Positions 15,177-24,022 of a stretch of DNA of 33,392 nt are shown here, one piece after another (within the stretch, counting starts at the first letter, position 1; the number at the start of each line of letters is the position of its first letter). Made by a program: the position numbers and the translations under genes. The notes under the pieces were generated by a model. That model saw nothing but the letters and a program-made list of their open reading frames with translations, had not been told where the DNA came from and searched no databases. This DNA comes from Deltaproteobacteria bacterium (GTDB taxonomy: Bacteria; Desulfobacterota; Desulfobacteria; Desulfobacterales; UBA2156): positions 1 through 33,392 of the forward strand of contig JAFDGC010000040.1 of the NCBI GenBank assembly GCA_019309485.1, written 5' to 3'.

Positions 15177-15634
15177 TTCGAATCGGACTTGGGTTTTAAA
15201 ATCTTTTCCGCGGGAACGGCCATCAGGGTCACGAGGGCCTTGGCGGCCAGGCTTTCTCCTTTTTCCCGGACGTCGAAAACCTCGGATTCGGAAACGAGGA
15301 CCTGGCGTCCTCCCCGGATGACCCGGGACCGGCAGACGATTTTTCCCCCGAAGGCGGGTTTTAAAAAGTTGATCTTGAATTCCACGGTGAGGATCTGAAA
15401 GCCTTCCGGAACCGCCGTAAAGGCGGCGTATCCGGCGGTATGGTCGGCCATGGCGGCCATCACACCGGCATGAATAAAGCCGTCCTGCTGCCGATGGACA
15501 GGTGCAATCTCCACCATCGACTCGAACCGGTTCTTGGAGGCATGGACCGCCTTGAAGCGACAGTGCCGAATGAATCCCCTTTCGAAATCCTTTTTTAAAA
15601 ATGCTTTCCGGGCGTCCGAAATTTCGGTGGTCAC
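15173..15634 (-). CDS. PaaI-like hotdog-fold acyl-CoA thioesterase
   Basis: 153 aa, single hotdog domain. The active-site helix region DGFIHAGVMAAMADHTAGYAA (about 51-71) matches the PaaI/4HBT pattern G-x-H-x-G-V plus a catalytic acid, here Asp in MADHTAG. Such proteins hydrolyse acyl- or aryl-CoA thioesters as dimers or tetramers; the substrate cannot be told from sequence. The start is GTG at 15634 with AAGGA 6 bases upstream. Its stop overlaps the mpl start in ATGA, so the two are translationally coupled although no pathway link is apparent. Confidence 0.82.
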   Translation of the reverse strand: MTTEISDARKAFLKKDFERGFIRHCRFKAVHASKNRFESMVEIAPVHRQQDGFIHAGVMAAMADHTAGYAAFTAVPEGFQILTVEFKINFLKPAFGGKIVCRSRVIRGGRQVLVSESEVFDVREKGESLAAKALVTLMAVPAEKILKPKSDSK

Positions 15635-15697
15635 GGCGAATCCTTTCTTGAAGCCAAAATTGATGGGAAACGCATGGCTCCAATGATTTTCGACCGT

Positions 15698-15726
15698 TTG
15701 TCAGGATCGGAAAAATTTGATAGAAA
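15698..15726 (+). promoter_or_regulatory. possible promoter of the sirtuin pseudogene
   Basis: Plus strand TTGTCA (15698-15703), 17 bases, TAGAAA (15721-15726), about 75 bases upstream of the sirtuin start codon in the divergent gap with the thioesterase. If active it would still transcribe the broken gene. Confidence 0.4.
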
Positions 15727-15801
15727 ATATCTCAAAAGCCTTTTCAGGGCAACACGAAAGCCGGAAAAAAACCGTTTATCGCACAGGAAGAGATCAAAGG
15801 G

Positions 15802-16435
15802 ATGAATGCGCAGTTAAAATCCATATTGGAAACGATTGCAAAAGGATCGGGAAAAATCTGCGTCCTTACGGGTGCCGGGATATCGGCGGAAAGCGGGATT
15901 CCCACCTTCAGAGGACCTGAAGGATACTGGACCGTGGGATCCAGGGAGTATCACCCCCCAACCCAGGACATACGGCCATTGCCCAAATGGAGCGTCTTTT
16001 CGGCGATCGCTTCACATTGATCACCCAGAACGTGGACGGGCTCCACCTCAGGGCCGGAAACAGCCTGGAACGCACGTATCAGATCCACGGAAACATCTTT
16101 TTCATGCGCTGCGCCGATGCCTGCACGGAATCACCGTTTCCCGTGTCCGAATCCGTGCCCTCGAAATCGAAAGGCGATGTATTGACTCCCGAAGATGTCC
16201 GCCTGCTCCGCTGTCCCGGTTGCGGGGGATGGGCCCGCCCCCATGTGCTGTGGTTCGATGAAACCTACAACGAAAATTATTAGCCCGCAGCCAAGGCGCC
16301 GTCCTGGTGGATGTCAACGTGGAGGACAACCCCTTCAGCCGGGCCGCCTTGAGCAGTCCCCGGGGATTCTTTCTGAAAGGCCAAAGCGGCGCCATTCTTC
16401 CGGAGATGGTCGAAGTGTTCCGAAAAGCGTTTTAA
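15802..16435 (+). pseudogene. broken sirtuin (NAD-dependent protein deacylase, CobB-like)
   Basis: Three pieces in three frames together make a sirtuin. Frame 1 from ATG 15802 gives the NAD-binding N-terminus with VLTGAGISAESGIPTFRGPEGYW, and stops making sense near 15957. Frame 2 resumes with PNPGHTAIAQMERLFGD and carries TQNVDGLH (catalytic His) plus the zinc cysteine pairs CADAC and CPGC, and ends at TAG 16281 after WFDETYNENY. Frame 3 from about 16283 gives SQGAVLVDVNVEDNPFS and a normal C-terminus ending at TAA 16433-16435. Compared with intact sirtuins, roughly 50 residues are missing at the first junction and roughly 30 (the GTS-containing strand) at the second. The enzyme cannot fold normally, so it is called a pseudogene. 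The only alternative is an assembly error at two places. Confidence 0.85.
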
Positions 16436-16500
16436 TCCGGGTTCCAAAATCCCTTCAAGACCCACCAAACCGGATTCCTGTTCCTGCCACCCCCCGGTGT

Positions 16501-17481
16501 TCATACGAAATGGCAGGCGGCAAAGTGGCCGGGTTGCACTTCCTTCATTTCCGGGGTGGCTTCGGCGCAAACCGATCTTGCTTTTGGGCAACGGGTGCGG
16601 AAGGTGCAGCCGGCAGGAGGGTCGGCCGGGCTGGGAAGGTCCCCTTTAAGAAGGATCCGCTGTTGCTCCGATTTCGTATGGGGCAAGGGTATGGCGGAGA
16701 GAAGGGCTTGGGTGTAAGGGTGAAATGCGTTTGCATAGATCTCCCGGCTCGGCGCACTCTCCACGATTCGTCCCAGGTACATGATGATCACGCGGTCGGC
16801 CACGTGTTCCACCACCCGCAGGTCGTGGGAGACAAAGACATAAGACATGGAAAACTGCTCCTGGAGCCGGACAAGCAGATTGATGATCTGAGCCTGTATG
16901 GAAACATCGAGGGCCGAGACCGGTTCGTCGGCAACCACCAGCTTGGGGTGCAGAGTAAGGACCCGGGCGATTCCGATTCTCTGGCGTTGCCCGCCGCTGA
17001 ACTCATGTGGAAAGCGCCACCGGTATTTTGGTTCCAGCCCCACGGTCTCGAGGACCTCGCACACCCGGGTTTCCCGTTCCCGCCGATCACAGATCGAATG
17101 GACCCGCATCGGCTCGTCGATGATTTCTCCTACCGTCATACGCGGATTCAAGGATCCGAAAGGGTCCTGAAAGATCATTTGGGCATTGCGGCGGAAGGCC
17201 TTCAACTCTCGGCTGTTCAACCCGGTGACATCCCGGCCTTCGAAAAGGATTCTGCCGGAGGAGGGTTCGATCAGACGCAATAGCGCCCGCCCGGTAGTGG
17301 TTTTGCCGCACCCGCTTTCCCCGACCAGTCCCAGGGTCTCGCCCCGTGCAAGCGTGAAGCTGATTCCGGAGACGGCGTGAATATAGCGTTGGGGCGCAAA
17401 TATGCCTGCTTTTTTGACCGGGAACCGTTTAACCAAATTTTGTACGTCCAGCAGATTCAAAAAGTTGTCGTTCCTTTTCAA
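16501..17481 (-). CDS. peptide/nickel-type ABC transporter ATPase (OppF/DppF family)
   Basis: 326 aa. Walker A GESGCGKT, signature FSGGQ, Walker [12 protein letters not shown] and an H-loop in [10 protein letters not shown] are intact, followed by the oligopeptide-transporter C-terminal domain. That domain has four cysteines, C292-x5-C298-x6-C305-x17-C323, which may hold an iron-sulfur cluster as reported for a mycobacterial DppD. The start is TTG at 17481; no better start codon is available. It is the last gene of the operon, 23 bases after the DppD-like gene, and converges with the sirtuin remnant. Confidence 0.9.
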   Translation of the reverse strand: MKRNDNFLNLLDVQNLVKRFPVKKAGIFAPQRYIHAVSGISFTLARGETLGLVGESGCGKTTTGRALLRLIEPSSGRILFEGRDVTGLNSRELKAFRRNAQMIFQDPFGSLNPRMTVGEIIDEPMRVHSICDRRERETRVCEVLETVGLEPKYRWRFPHEFSGGQRQRIGIARVLTLHPKLVVADEPVSALDVSIQAQIINLLVRLQEQFSMSYVFVSHDLRVVEHVADRVIIMYLGRIVESAPSREIYANAFHPYTQALLSAIPLPHTKSEQQRILLKGDLPSPADPPAGCTFRTRCPKARSVCAEATPEMKEVQPGHFAACHFV

Positions 17482-17504
17482 TGGTCGCTTTTCGAGTCTT
17501 CATC

Positions 17505-18494
17505 TCAACGGCGGATACAGGCCACCCAGTGCCGGGTTTCCACCTCACGCAGTCCAGGCCGTTCTTCCCGGCACGCCGGGATCACTTCCGGGCAGCGTTC
17601 CGCAAACTTGCATCCGACGATCTTCCGTGTCGGCGCCGGCACGATGCCGCGGATCTCCGGCAGGAATTTTACCTTTTTTCCGGGCGTTGGAATGGATTTA
17701 AGCAACGCGGCAGTGTAGGGATGCGCCGGTGTCTTGAAGAGGGTGTCCGCATGGGCTTCTTCCACTTTGACTCCCGCATACATGACAACAACACGTTGTG
17801 CGGCATTTGCCACGACGCCCAGGTCGTGAGTGATCAGCATCATGGCCATGCCAAGGGTCTGTTGAAGGCGGGACATAAGATCCATGATCTGGGCCTGGAT
17901 GGTGACATCCAGGGCGGTGGTCGGTTCGTCTGCAATCAACAACGCGGGATTGCATCCCAGGGCCATCGCAATCATGGCCCGTTGCCGCATCCCGCCGCTG
18001 AGTTCATGGGGATACCGTTCAAGCGCTTGACTTGGAGTGGGTATCTCGCAGGCGGCCAGCATCGCCGCGGCCTTCTCCCTGGCCGCCCTGTGGGACAGGT
18101 TTTCATGGATCCGGAAAACCCTTGAGATCTGCTGTCCGATCGTGAAAACGGGGTTTAAGGAGGTCATGGGTTCTTGAAAGATCATGGAGATCCGGTTGCC
18201 CCGAATGGACCGCATTTGTTTGAGGGGCAGTTGCAAAAGGTCTTTATCCTCGAAGAGAATTTGACCGGAAACAATTTCACCGGGCGGCATCGGGATCAGT
18301 TTGAGGATGGAAAGGGCCGTCACGCTTTTCCCGCATCCGGACTCTCCCACGACGCCGATGGTCTCGCCGGCATCCACATGATAGGAGACGCCGTCCACGG
18401 CATGGGCAACTCCTTCGCTCGTGTGGAAGTATGTTCGAAGGTCCTTGATGGACAGGATGCAGCCGGTATTCTCAAATTGAGGGTTTGGTCTCAT
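17505..18494 (-). CDS. peptide/nickel-type ABC transporter ATPase (OppD/DppD family)
   Basis: 329 aa. Walker A GESGCGKS, signature LSGGM, Walker [13 protein letters not shown] and the switch His in LITHDLGVV are all present. The C-terminal oligopeptide domain again shows C295-x5-C301-x6-C308-x17-C326, the same spacing as in the partner ATPase. It pairs with that ATPase to energise the two permeases encoded upstream. ATG start at 18494, 18 bases after the DppC-like stop. Confidence 0.92.
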   Translation of the reverse strand: MRPNPQFENTGCILSIKDLRTYFHTSEGVAHAVDGVSYHVDAGETIGVVGESGCGKSVTALSILKLIPMPPGEIVSGQILFEDKDLLQLPLKQMRSIRGNRISMIFQEPMTSLNPVFTIGQQISRVFRIHENLSHRAAREKAAAMLAACEIPTPSQALERYPHELSGGMRQRAMIAMALGCNPALLIADEPTTALDVTIQAQIMDLMSRLQQTLGMAMMLITHDLGVVANAAQRVVVMYAGVKVEEAHADTLFKTPAHPYTAALLKSIPTPGKKVKFLPEIRGIVPAPTRKIVGCKFAERCPEVIPACREERPGLREVETRHWVACIRR

Positions 18495-18512
18495 ATCATG
18501 TTCAAAACGGTT

Positions 18513-19412
18513 TTAATTCCTCTGGAAACGCCATCGGATTTTAGGATCCATGGCTTCCCGGATGCCGTCCCCGACAAGATTAAATCCCAAGACAGATAAA
18601 AAAATGGCGCCTCCCGAAAACGTCGATATCCACCACTGCTTGAGAAAAAATTCTCTGCCGTCGCTCACCATTACTCCCCAATCAGCCGCCGGCGGTTGGG
18701 TGCCCAAGCCGAGGAATCCCAGGGCGGCGATGGAAAGGACGATGTATCCCATGTCGAGGGTGGCCTGGACGATGATCGGCGACAGGCAGTTGGGCAGGAT
18801 GTGCCGTAGCATGATCCGTACGGAGGAGACCCCCACGGCCCGGGCCGATTCAATGAAGGGGCTCTCTTTGACGGTCACCACCTGGCTTCGCATGAGACGC
18901 GTGTACCAGGGCCACCAAGGCAGGGAGATGGCAATTAGTGCGTTGAAGAGATTGGGTCCCAAGGAGGCGACGATGGCGATGGCGAGCAAAAGGGAGGGAA
19001 AGGCGAGGATCATATCGGCAAAACGCATAATGAACTCGTCCACCTTTCCGCCTATATATCCGGCGATCAAGCCCAGGGGAACTCCCACGAGGACGACGAT
19101 GGAAACCACGAGGAGCGCCGCCTTGAGGGAGATGCGCGCACCGAAGATCAATCGGCTGAGGATATCCCTTCCCAGATTGTCCGTACCCAGGGGGTGCCGG
19201 AGACTCGGGGGAGCCAGCCGTTCTTCCAGGTTGGATAGTCCCCGGCCCTGATCCGGAAAAGGGGCGATATACGGCGCGAACAGGGCGGTGGCGATCAGCA
19301 ATACGAGGATCAACGCGCCGAATGTGGTTACGGGATTGCGAAAGACCCGCGTGGCGGCGCGAAAGGCATCCCGGGTGCGTCTGAAGCGCTTATTCAACAC
19401 TTCCTCTTTCAT
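18513..19412 (-). CDS. peptide-type ABC transporter permease (DppC/OppC family)
   Basis: 299 aa with a charged cytoplasmic N-terminus and six predicted membrane segments, the first near 29-50. The N-terminal OppC segment (NPVTTFGALILVLL) and the cytoplasmic coupling region RHILPNCLSPIIV are typical, as is the C-terminal ALGFLGLGTQPPAADWG signature of DppC/OppC. ATG start at 19412, 19 bases after the DppB-like stop. Confidence 0.92.
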   Translation of the reverse strand: MKEEVLNKRFRRTRDAFRAATRVFRNPVTTFGALILVLLIATALFAPYIAPFPDQGRGLSNLEERLAPPSLRHPLGTDNLGRDILSRLIFGARISLKAALLVVSIVVLVGVPLGLIAGYIGGKVDEFIMRFADMILAFPSLLLAIAIVASLGPNLFNALIAISLPWWPWYTRLMRSQVVTVKESPFIESARAVGVSSVRIMLRHILPNCLSPIIVQATLDMGYIVLSIAALGFLGLGTQPPAADWGVMVSDGREFFLKQWWISTFSGGAIFLSVLGFNLVGDGIREAMDPKIRWRFQRN

Positions 19413-19431
19413 CTACGCTTCCTTTTTGTTC

Positions 19432-20448
19432 CTATCCGAGGCGAATCCTGGGATCGACCACGGCGATGAGCAGGTCCACCAACAGGTTTACCGTAACGTA
19501 GAAGACGGCCATGAGCAGGGTCACACCCATGATGACAGGATAATCATTGAGCAGGATCGCATTGGTGGTGTACGTGCCCAGCCCTGGCCAGAAGAAGATC
19601 AACTCAATGAAGAAAGTGCCGGTGAGCATAAACGCAAAGCAGAGCCCGGCGGCGGTTAAAGTGGGTCCTATCGCGTTTCTCAGGGCCTGTACGAATAAGA
19701 TTTCCACCTCTGAAGTGCCTACTGACCGTGCGGTGGTGATGTAGTCTTCGCGCAGCACTTCCAGCATGGTGGATCGTGTCATGCGGGTGATAATGCCGGT
19801 GGAGTAGGCAGCCAGGGTGATGGCGGGGAGAAACAAATGCATCAGGGCGTCTTTAAACGCCGACCAATTTCCCGTGATCAAGGCGTCGAAAAGGTAAAAA
19901 CCGGTGATTTTCTCAATCGGATGGATCAAGCCCACCACCGTATCCAGGCGGCCGCCGATAGGAAAAAGGTCCAGCCAGCGGAAAAAAAGGATTTGAAAGA
20001 TCATGGCCAGCCAGAATGAAGGCAGCGAGGTGCTGGCCACCGCCAAGAGGCGGCTGAAGTGGTCTATCGCTGTATTTTCCTTTTTGGCGGAGATGACACC
20101 CAGCGGGACACCGACCAGCATTGCAAGGAGGATGGCGGTGAACATGAGCTCAAGTGAAGCCGGGAGATGGTCGATGATGCCGACCAATACCGGCCGGTGC
20201 GTTCTCAGGGAGACCCCGAGATCCCCCCGAAGCAGATCGCGCAGGTAATATCCAAACTGCAGGAGGAGGGGTCGATCCAGGCCGAGTTTTTCCCGGACCT
20301 GGGCGATCTGCTCCGGCTGCGCCCGCGGTCCCAAATAGACCATGGCCGGGTCACCTGGAACGACCCGCGACAGGAAGAAAGTAATTGCGCAAAGCCCCAA
20401 GAGAACGAAGCCGAGCCATCCGAGGCGTCGCAAGATAAAGCGCAGCAT
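19432..20448 (-). CDS. peptide-type ABC transporter permease (DppB/OppB family)
   Basis: 338 aa from ATG 20448 (MLRFILRRLGW, the normal family N-terminus); a TTG at 20463 would add five residues and has AAAGGGA close upstream, so the exact start is uncertain. The family segment VVPGDPAMVYLG follows the first helix, the coupling region QALRNAIGPTLTAAG is present and six helices are visible. It heterodimerises with the DppC-like permease. It is separated from the binding-protein gene by a hairpin-containing gap. Confidence 0.92.
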   Translation of the reverse strand: MLRFILRRLGWLGFVLLGLCAITFFLSRVVPGDPAMVYLGPRAQPEQIAQVREKLGLDRPLLLQFGYYLRDLLRGDLGVSLRTHRPVLVGIIDHLPASLELMFTAILLAMLVGVPLGVISAKKENTAIDHFSRLLAVASTSLPSFWLAMIFQILFFRWLDLFPIGGRLDTVVGLIHPIEKITGFYLFDALITGNWSAFKDALMHLFLPAITLAAYSTGIITRMTRSTMLEVLREDYITTARSVGTSEVEILFVQALRNAIGPTLTAAGLCFAFMLTGTFFIELIFFWPGLGTYTTNAILLNDYPVIMGVTLLMAVFYVTVNLLVDLLIAVVDPRIRLG

Positions 20449-20521
20449 ACCTTGTTTAACCAAGATCCCTTTGTTTCACACGATGATGCAAAGCGGCTCC
20501 AAGAAAAAACCCCTTCTTTCA

Positions 20522-20596
20522 CCGGCGTGTCGATTCGGTAATGCGACACGCCGGGTATTCGTCGCTTGAGCAATTTCTCATTCCATTTCCTCAAGC
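20522..20596 (-). terminator. two hairpins between binding protein and permease genes, probable partial terminator
   Basis: Two inverted repeats lie in the 168 bases after the binding-protein stop. The upstream one in transcript order pairs 20590-20596 with 20564-20570 (GCTTGAG/CTCAAGC, 18-base loop). The second is a perfect 11-bp stem (20544-20554 with 20522-20532, CCGGCGTGTCG) around an 11-base loop. A run of six T follows about 11 bases after the second stem, too far for an efficient intrinsic terminator. It is more likely an mRNA-protecting or attenuating structure that lowers permease expression. Confidence 0.6.
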
Positions 20597-20616
20597 ATTA
20601 GGAAAAACCGGGGGGA

Positions 20617-22182
20617 TCAATCCTTATACATATCGTACCATGAATATGCCCTCGGGTAGTTTGGATTGACGACCACACCTTTAAGCTCTTTGCGCTTGAA
20701 GACCGGTTGCTCCACATCGAACAAGAAAACGGACGGGGCGTCCTCGATCAACATTTGCTGCGCTTTGGTGTAAAGTTTTCTGGCTTCGGACGCATCCGTC
20801 TTGGAATAGGCGGCCTTGATGGTTTTGTCGAAATCGGGGTTCCTGTAGTAGGAAAAATTCCAGTCGGGCTTTTCTTCAATGTGCCACAGGCTGTAAAGCG
20901 TTTCAAAAGGATCGCTGAACGTGGGCCACCATAGAAGCGCAGCAATATCTTGGGCCCCTTTCGGACCGCTTTTCACAAGATCCCACTGGGCGCTCCAGAT
21001 CATGGGCCGGATTTCCATGGGGATTCCGATTGCTGCGAGCGCTTCCTTGAGCAGCGGGGCGATGGCCTTTTCCACGGCGTTTTCCGATGCATAGGTGAAC
21101 AAAACGGTCCTGTCGACACCTTTGGGATAGCCGGCCTCCGCCATCAGTTCCCGGGCTTTTTCCACGTCGTGCGTGTACTGGAACAAGGTATCGTCATGGC
21201 CGAATTGGCCATACGGAATGGGTCCCACGGCCTGACGGCCCAGACCCCCGAGGCCCACGTCGATCATGTCCTTGTAAGGTACGGCATAAGAAACGGCCTG
21301 GCGCACCTTTTTGTTGTCAAAGGGCGACACCTGGGTATTCAGGTGAAGGGCGTAGTTCATGAAGCTGGGACCGACAATGCGTTCGCAGCATTTCTTATCG
21401 TTGAAATGGCGGCTGGATTCAATGGGGACGCGGTTGGCGAGATCGGCGGCGCCTGCATCGAGCATCTGCTCCGCCACTGTGGCTTCCTTGACGATCTTGA
21501 CCACAACGCGATCGAAATGGGGCCCTTTCCATCCGCGCCAGTATCCGTCGAATTTCTTAAAGACGATCTCCTCGTCCGGCTTGTAGCTTTCCAGCATGTA
21601 CGGCCCGGATCCGGCCTCGTTTCCTGCATCGAACCATTCCCGGTCTTTGCCGGCCCCTTTCGGGCTGATAATCCAGGCGGCGTAGGCGGAAGCGGCAATC
21701 CGATCAAAGGGAGCCGGGTTCTTCAAAACAAAGCGCACGGTGTTGTCGTCCACCGCCTCGATGCTTTTGATGGGATTCAGGATGAAGGCGGCCCCTTTTC
21801 CCATACGCATGGTGCGCTCAAAGCTGTCCTTGACGGTCTTGGCGCTGAGGGTTCCCCCGTCATGGAATGTCACCCCTTTTCGCAAATAAAAAGTCCAGGT
21901 GAGGCCGTCCGTGCTCACTTCATAACGCTCGGCAAGGGCGGGCTGGAACGGTTTTGAACTTCCCGGCGGGCTGACCCAAATCAAGGGTTCGTAAATATTG
22001 GCCATGTAAGAAAGCTCCACCGAATAACTGGCGCTGGGATCCCACGTGGTGACACTGTCCGTGGAGGCGAAAACCATAAGATTCTTGGGAAGCTCTGCCC
22101 CCTGGGCCGAGAAGGAGAAGAAGAGTACCGCCAGGACGACGCACGTCATGAGGGTTTTTCGGTTCTTGATGTAAGGTTGCAT
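20617..22182 (-). CDS. extracellular solute-binding protein, family 5 (peptide/nickel-type)
   Basis: 521 aa, periplasmic. A signal peptide is visible (positively charged PYIKNRK, hydrophobic core TCVVLAVLFFSFS, likely cleavage after AQGA near 29). The mature protein has the SBP_bac_5 pattern: an early TDSVTTWDPSASYS strand, WTFYLRKGVTFHDG (family signature), GSGPYMLESY, and VRQAVSYAVPYKDM. It delivers an oligopeptide, opine, amide or similar ligand to the permeases; the ligand is unknown. ATG 22182 is chosen for its excellent AAAGGAGG seven bases upstream; the frame is open to 22215. A hairpin precedes the ribosome binding site. Confidence 0.93.
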   Translation of the reverse strand: MQPYIKNRKTLMTCVVLAVLFFSFSAQGAELPKNLMVFASTDSVTTWDPSASYSVELSYMANIYEPLIWVSPPGSSKPFQPALAERYEVSTDGLTWTFYLRKGVTFHDGGTLSAKTVKDSFERTMRMGKGAAFILNPIKSIEAVDDNTVRFVLKNPAPFDRIAASAYAAWIISPKGAGKDREWFDAGNEAGSGPYMLESYKPDEEIVFKKFDGYWRGWKGPHFDRVVVKIVKEATVAEQMLDAGAADLANRVPIESSRHFNDKKCCERIVGPSFMNYALHLNTQVSPFDNKKVRQAVSYAVPYKDMIDVGLGGLGRQAVGPIPYGQFGHDDTLFQYTHDVEKARELMAEAGYPKGVDRTVLFTYASENAVEKAIAPLLKEALAAIGIPMEIRPMIWSAQWDLVKSGPKGAQDIAALLWWPTFSDPFETLYSLWHIEEKPDWNFSYYRNPDFDKTIKAAYSKTDASEARKLYTKAQQMLIEDAPSVFLFDVEQPVFKRKELKGVVVNPNYPRAYSWYDMYKD

Positions 22183-22204
22183 GTGTCTCCCTCCTTTGCT
22201 GTTG

Positions 22205-22244
22205 GACCCGATCAACCCGGTTCAAGGAACCGGGAACCCGGGTC
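22205..22244 (-). promoter_or_regulatory. 5' mRNA hairpin ahead of the binding-protein gene
   Basis: The intergenic mRNA can form a nested hairpin: perfect 8-bp stem CCCGGTTC (22216-22223) with GAACCGGG (22227-22234) around a 3-base loop, extended by GACCCG (22205-22210) pairing with CGGGTC (22239-22244). An alternative pairing of TCAACCC (22212-22218) with GGGTTGA (22246-22252) would compete. It ends about 22 bases before the ATG and has no T-run, so it is not a terminator. A stabilising 5' structure or processing site is likely. Confidence 0.55.
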
Positions 22245-22392
22245 AGGGTTGAAGGTAAAATCTTCTCGACGGAAAATAGCGGCGCTCTGATCTTTGCCGA
22301 TACGTTTCCGACAAAAAGAAAACGTTTCGCTTTTGATCGCTCGTTTCGGTTTTTCCCCGCACTGAATTTCGGGGTGCCCCGGAACGGGTCGA

Positions 22393-23283
22393 TCATGCGG
22401 ATTTTGGATCATCGATACGGCCGAGGCGGCCAATACGGTGATTGAGTTTCACCTTTCCCAGATTCCGGAAGACCGGACTGGATCGAATGGGTTTCCCGTA
22501 GGCCGGAAAGGCTTCTCGATGATGCCCCAGCGCTTTCAGGACCTGGCATTGTCCCAAGGTCCCGTATTCGCGGACCCGGGTGACGAAATCCAAGTCGATA
22601 ATTTCGGTCATGATCCGTTCCCCCTCGCCGGATTGCTGGAGCACTCTGCCTTCCGGATCCACGAACACCGATTGACCGATCCCGCCGTCTCCCACGCCGT
22701 TCAGGTTGAACCAGTAGAACTGGTTGGCAATGGCATTGGCCCTGGCCAGGACAATTTCCTGGGCGCGATCAGGAGTAATGGTGGCGGTGGGGCAGAACAC
22801 GGCTTCGGCGCCCAGGCAGGCCAGGGAACGCGCCAGCTCGGGGAACCATTGATCGTAACAAATGCATAGACCGAACCGCCCCTTTCCAGGAATGTCGAAG
22901 GTGCAGTACGTTTTGCCCGGTTGCGCATTTTCGAGTGGCTTCCAGGGGAAGAGCTTGCGGTAGTGCGCCACAATATCGCCATCCGAGGAGATGACCACCG
23001 CACTGTTATAAAAACCCTTTTTTCCGGTCTCATAAAATGATCCGGGAATGACCCACTTTTTCCGGGTCTTTGACCATGCGCAAAATGCATCGAGTGCTGC
23101 ATTCGGAATAGAGACAGCACGCTTGGGATCCAGACCGCTGGCGCAGAGTTCGCTGAAAAAAATGACATCCACCCACGGGAAGAGGGCGGCGACTTTCTCG
23201 AGTTTATCGAGCATCGCTTCGTTGTGGTCTCGGCCGTAGGCTACGTGCATTTGAACCCCGGCGATTCCCAAAATCCTGGCCAT
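22393..23283 (-). CDS. nitrilase-superfamily carbon-nitrogen hydrolase
   Basis: 296 aa, cytoplasmic. The Glu-Lys-Cys catalytic triad is intact: E45 in FFSEL, K110 in HYRKLFPW and C142 in ICYDQWFPE. It hydrolyses a non-peptide C-N bond (amide, carbamoyl or nitrile); CYDxWFPE resembles aliphatic-amidase and carbamoyl-amidase branches more than true nitrilases, but the substrate cannot be assigned. ATG 23283 has GGAG nine bases upstream and is preferred over TTG 23298. It lies between a GntR regulator and a peptide-type ABC transporter on the same strand, suggesting that the imported ligand or a derivative is its substrate. Confidence 0.88.
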   Translation of the reverse strand: MARILGIAGVQMHVAYGRDHNEAMLDKLEKVAALFPWVDVIFFSELCASGLDPKRAVSIPNAALDAFCAWSKTRKKWVIPGSFYETGKKGFYNSAVVISSDGDIVAHYRKLFPWKPLENAQPGKTYCTFDIPGKGRFGLCICYDQWFPELARSLACLGAEAVFCPTATITPDRAQEIVLARANAIANQFYWFNLNGVGDGGIGQSVFVDPEGRVLQQSGEGERIMTEIIDLDFVTRVREYGTLGQCQVLKALGHHREAFPAYGKPIRSSPVFRNLGKVKLNHRIGRLGRIDDPKSA

Positions 23284-23355
23284 ATCAGTCTTCTCCAAGG
23301 CAATGATGAAAACAGCGCCGCATTCGGGATGAAAAAATCATGGCCCCCGCTTTCT

Positions 23356-23997
23356 TCAATAATTGATGATGCAATGGACGTCCCGGATGAAATCGGCCGC
23401 TTCGATTCGCCGGCCTGCTTCGATCATTTGGATCAGCATTCGGTGCTCCTGGTAATTCATGTTTCTCATTTTGAGGCTCCAGTCCTTTTTCCCGAATTCA
23501 AACATCCGCTGGCGAAGAATGCTCAGCTGCTTGAGAAGCGGTTTGTTGGGAGAAAGATCCAGGTAAATATGGTGAAAGGCGGTGTTTAAGTCCCAATAGC
23601 GGTTGAAATTCACATCCGAGAGATTCTTGTGCATCTCTTCGTTGATCCGCTCCATTTTCCGGATCTGTGCAGGCCCGAGTCGATGGAAGACCGACAGGAA
23701 TGCTCTGGAATCCAAGGCGCCGAGCATTTCATAGATGTCTTCGACGTCTTGTTGGGTAAGCTTGTTGATTCGGATGCCGCGCTGAGGAAGCAGGGTAACA
23801 AACCCTTCGACCTGCAGTTGGAGCAAAGCTTCCCGGAGCGGGGTACGGCTGATCCCGAGTTGGGTCATCATCTTACTGGTGCTCACGAACATGCCGGGTT
23901 CCAGCCGGCCGGCTTTCAATTCATTGCGCAGGTATTCATAAACCTGCATGCGCAGAGGTTGGTGCAGGGTCTGGAAGGAAGCGAAGTTCTGATTCAT
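23356..23997 (-). CDS. GntR-family transcriptional regulator, FCD (FadR) subfamily
   Basis: 213 aa. The N-terminal winged helix (about 15-78) includes the family motif MMTQLGISRTPLREALLQLQ and VTLLPQRGIRI. The C-terminal all-helical FCD ligand domain shows an acidic/His metal and effector site pattern (D-x3-N-x3-H in DLNTAFHHIY, and EHRMLIQMIEAG). Such regulators usually sense the substrate of the adjacent catabolic operon. It precedes the amidohydrolase by 72 bases and its own promoter contains overlapping repeats, so both autoregulation and control of the downstream operon are likely. ATG 23997 with AAGGA upstream. Confidence 0.93.
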   Translation of the reverse strand: MNQNFASFQTLHQPLRMQVYEYLRNELKAGRLEPGMFVSTSKMMTQLGISRTPLREALLQLQVEGFVTLLPQRGIRINKLTQQDVEDIYEMLGALDSRAFLSVFHRLGPAQIRKMERINEEMHKNLSDVNFNRYWDLNTAFHHIYLDLSPNKPLLKQLSILRQRMFEFGKKDWSLKMRNMNYQEHRMLIQMIEAGRRIEAADFIRDVHCIINY

Positions 23998-24022
23998 TTT
24001 TCGTGGGATCCTTTTTCGATCT

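Noticed and set aside
15177-15683. N-terminal extension of the Mpl frame
   Set aside because: It runs over the thioesterase gene in another frame and lacks any Mur-ligase sequence.
16434-16476. AATCCGG / CCGGATT inverted repeat between the sirtuin remnant and the DppF-like gene
   Set aside because: The loop is about 29 bases and there is no T-run in either direction, so a terminator cannot be supported.
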